Source: Tetrahymena thermophila SB210 (Eukaryota; Ciliophora; Oligohymenophorea; Hymenostomatida; Tetrahymenidae). Taken from it: a stretch of DNA of 64,000 bases. Below the pieces are notes generated by a model. The model saw only the letters and a program-made list of their open reading frames with translations. It ran no database searches and was not told the DNA's origin. This document shows, one piece after another, positions 62,420 to 64,000 of this stretch (position 1 is the first letter of the stretch; every line of letters starts with the position of its first letter). The position numbers were made by a program, and so were the translations under genes. Where the stretch lies: NCBI RefSeq assembly GCF_000189635.1, contig NW_002476544.1:558001-622000 (forward strand), read 5' to 3'.

Positions 62420-64000
62420 AAGATTAAAAATATTCAAGAAAATTTGTGAAGTTAAGTTTAAAGCAAAAAATTTTTTTTGTTTTTTCAGAAATAGCATTTA
62501 TTATCAGAATATTTATATTTTTTAGTTAAAATTAATTTTATTCATATTTATCATATATTATTATTTAAATTTAAATACTCACAAATTTTATAAGTCCTAA
62601 AAACACTGAAAGTTGTGAATTTAATTAATTTTTACTAAGGTGAGCTAAGCAAAAATAAATAAATTTTGTTTAGTTAATAAATATAATTTCATTTATTCGG
62701 TATTCGGTATTCATTAAAAAAGTGATATTTAGTCTCACCCTAGTATTTATATGTAAAACTAATTAAGAGCTATTTTTAAATTTCTTATAAATGAATGATT
62801 TTTTATATATATAATATTAAATAAGCTTAAAAATGAATTATCTATTCCTGTTCTAAAACTTCAAAAAATATTTTACTATTCACTTAATGACCATTTTTTT
62901 GAATATTTTTAATATATTATCAATTAAAGGCTAAAAGACTTAAATTATCTAAAAAACGATCAACTTTTATTTTTATCAAAAAAATGTAAAAAATTATCAA
63001 TTTGCACAATAAAAATTAAGATAGGAGAAGAAAAAATGTATTGAATATAACAAATTTCTTTCTGAGTTTTTTGCAGATTCAAATAAATTAATTTCTATTA
63101 GATTTTGTTATATTAAGTAAAAAGTATTTAATTTTCCTCCTTCCTAATCTAACATCAGTACGTACTCTATCTATTCCACAAAATCTAAAGTTAAGATTAT
63201 TTGATTACAATTACATTCTAAAAATATTCTAAGGAATAAAATTTAAAAATGTAAATTATAATAGAAATTAATTAAGGTCATTTTTTTAAATCAAAGTTTC
63301 AAAGAGTATTTATTTATACTAAACCTTTAATAGAGAAGGTTCTGATTATCTTAATATGTATGTATATATTTGGAGGAGTTCATATAACTAAATTAAAATT
63401 ATTCATATTAAATAGCTTGAGAGCCTCCTTACTTTATAATTATATTTAAAGCTGTAAATATATTTTTCGAAAATTCAAACAATTTACAAACAATTATAAC
63501 ATCTATCTATCTGTTAGAATAAAAAAATTTATTTAACACTTTTTTTAATTTTAACTCTTATATGCTAATTTAAGATACAATAAGGTTTTTATCTAATTCA
63601 TTTCTTTTCTCAATCTAAAAACAAAAAATTAGTTTTTTAAATAGATTTTTGATTGATTAAGGATGAATAGATTAATCAATTTATGAATTAGTTAGTAGTG
63701 CTAATTAAAAAAAAGTATTTTATCTTCACTTTGTATTTTCTTCATATTTTAACATCTTTTGTATTTACTTCATATTCTAATATCATCTGTATTTTCTTCA
63801 TATTCTAACATCAGAACCAATTCTACATACGTAATCATAAGGTGACATTATTAGATTACAATTACAGTCCAAAAATATTTTGACAAATAGAATTTCAAAA
63901 AATATTTTGCTATTAACTGAATGGCCTTTTTTTTGAATATAATTTAAAATATTTCCTCCATTAATTTTGCTTTGAATATATATAAAGACTTCATTTATCA
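62420..64000. other. non-coding AT-rich region at the window end
   Basis: I see no open frame of useful length on either strand. It contains a 28-bp minisatellite (63741-63812) and two diverged copies of a block of about 70 bp beginning TTCAAAAAATATTTT (near 62858-62925 and 63892-63960), preceded in part by another shared block (GATTACAATTACA, near 63200 and 63855). Confidence 0.6.
63741..63812. repeat. 28-bp minisatellite, about three copies
   Basis: Three successive units of the form CTTCATATT.TAACATC followed by TGTATTT. They lie in the non-coding end of the window. Confidence 0.7.

Noticed and set aside
62420-64000. Chromosome end or telomere
   Set aside because: No CCCCAA/GGGGTT repeats are present; the region is ordinary AT-rich spacer.

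Overview
The window looks like a ciliate nuclear genome of Tetrahymena type. It is extremely AT-rich. Every long reading frame uses TAA and TAG as sense codons (glutamine) and ends only at TGA. Introns are short, AT-rich and GT..AG, mostly about 55 to 400 nt, which is longer than Paramecium introns. Gene models here were made by hand-translating both strands with that code. Starts, stops, first exons and last exons of the channel genes are mostly fixed to the base; the middle exons were read but their borders are given only approximately.

Positions 1-49557 hold a head-to-tail tandem array on the minus strand. It has seven complete paralogous potassium channel genes (1700-6167, 7060-12178, 13042-17959, 20598-26816, 28884-34476, 35818-41693, 43433-49557) and probably the 5' end of an eighth (1-482). 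All seven share one plan: a Gln/Asn/Ser-rich N-terminus ending in a conserved QF.II.DFSS-like motif, S1-S6 with a GYGD selectivity filter, a C-linker and cyclic-nucleotide-binding fold, a CX2CX4HX4C zinc knuckle, a long acidic low-complexity tail, and a conserved C-terminal module built around VPDNEID. The knuckle plus C-terminal module on a CNG/EAG-type channel is the most unusual system in the window. The S4 segment has almost no arginine, and the phosphate-binding arginine of the nucleotide pocket is replaced, so classical voltage or cAMP/cGMP gating is doubtful. Neighbouring copies resemble each other most (2 with 3, 6 with 7), as expected from stepwise duplication. Gaps of 0.9-2.6 kb between genes hold satellites, small duplications and at least one channel relic.

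Positions 50825-51616 (+) encode a complete beta-class carbonic anhydrase. Between it and the next gene lies a decayed piece of a channel gene (about 52180-52640, minus).

Positions 54078-62419 (+) encode one giant protein of about 2,770 residues. It joins a coiled-coil region with four 35-residue repeats, a P-loop GTPase domain, a long helical region, a SecA-like DEAD helicase/translocase motor and a C-terminal von Willebrand A domain. Its frame changes once, just before the SecA motor, through an unusual 38-nt intron or a frameshift. The last 1.6 kb shows only AT-rich non-coding sequence with small repeats. I found no tRNA, rRNA, CRISPR array or virus-like element.
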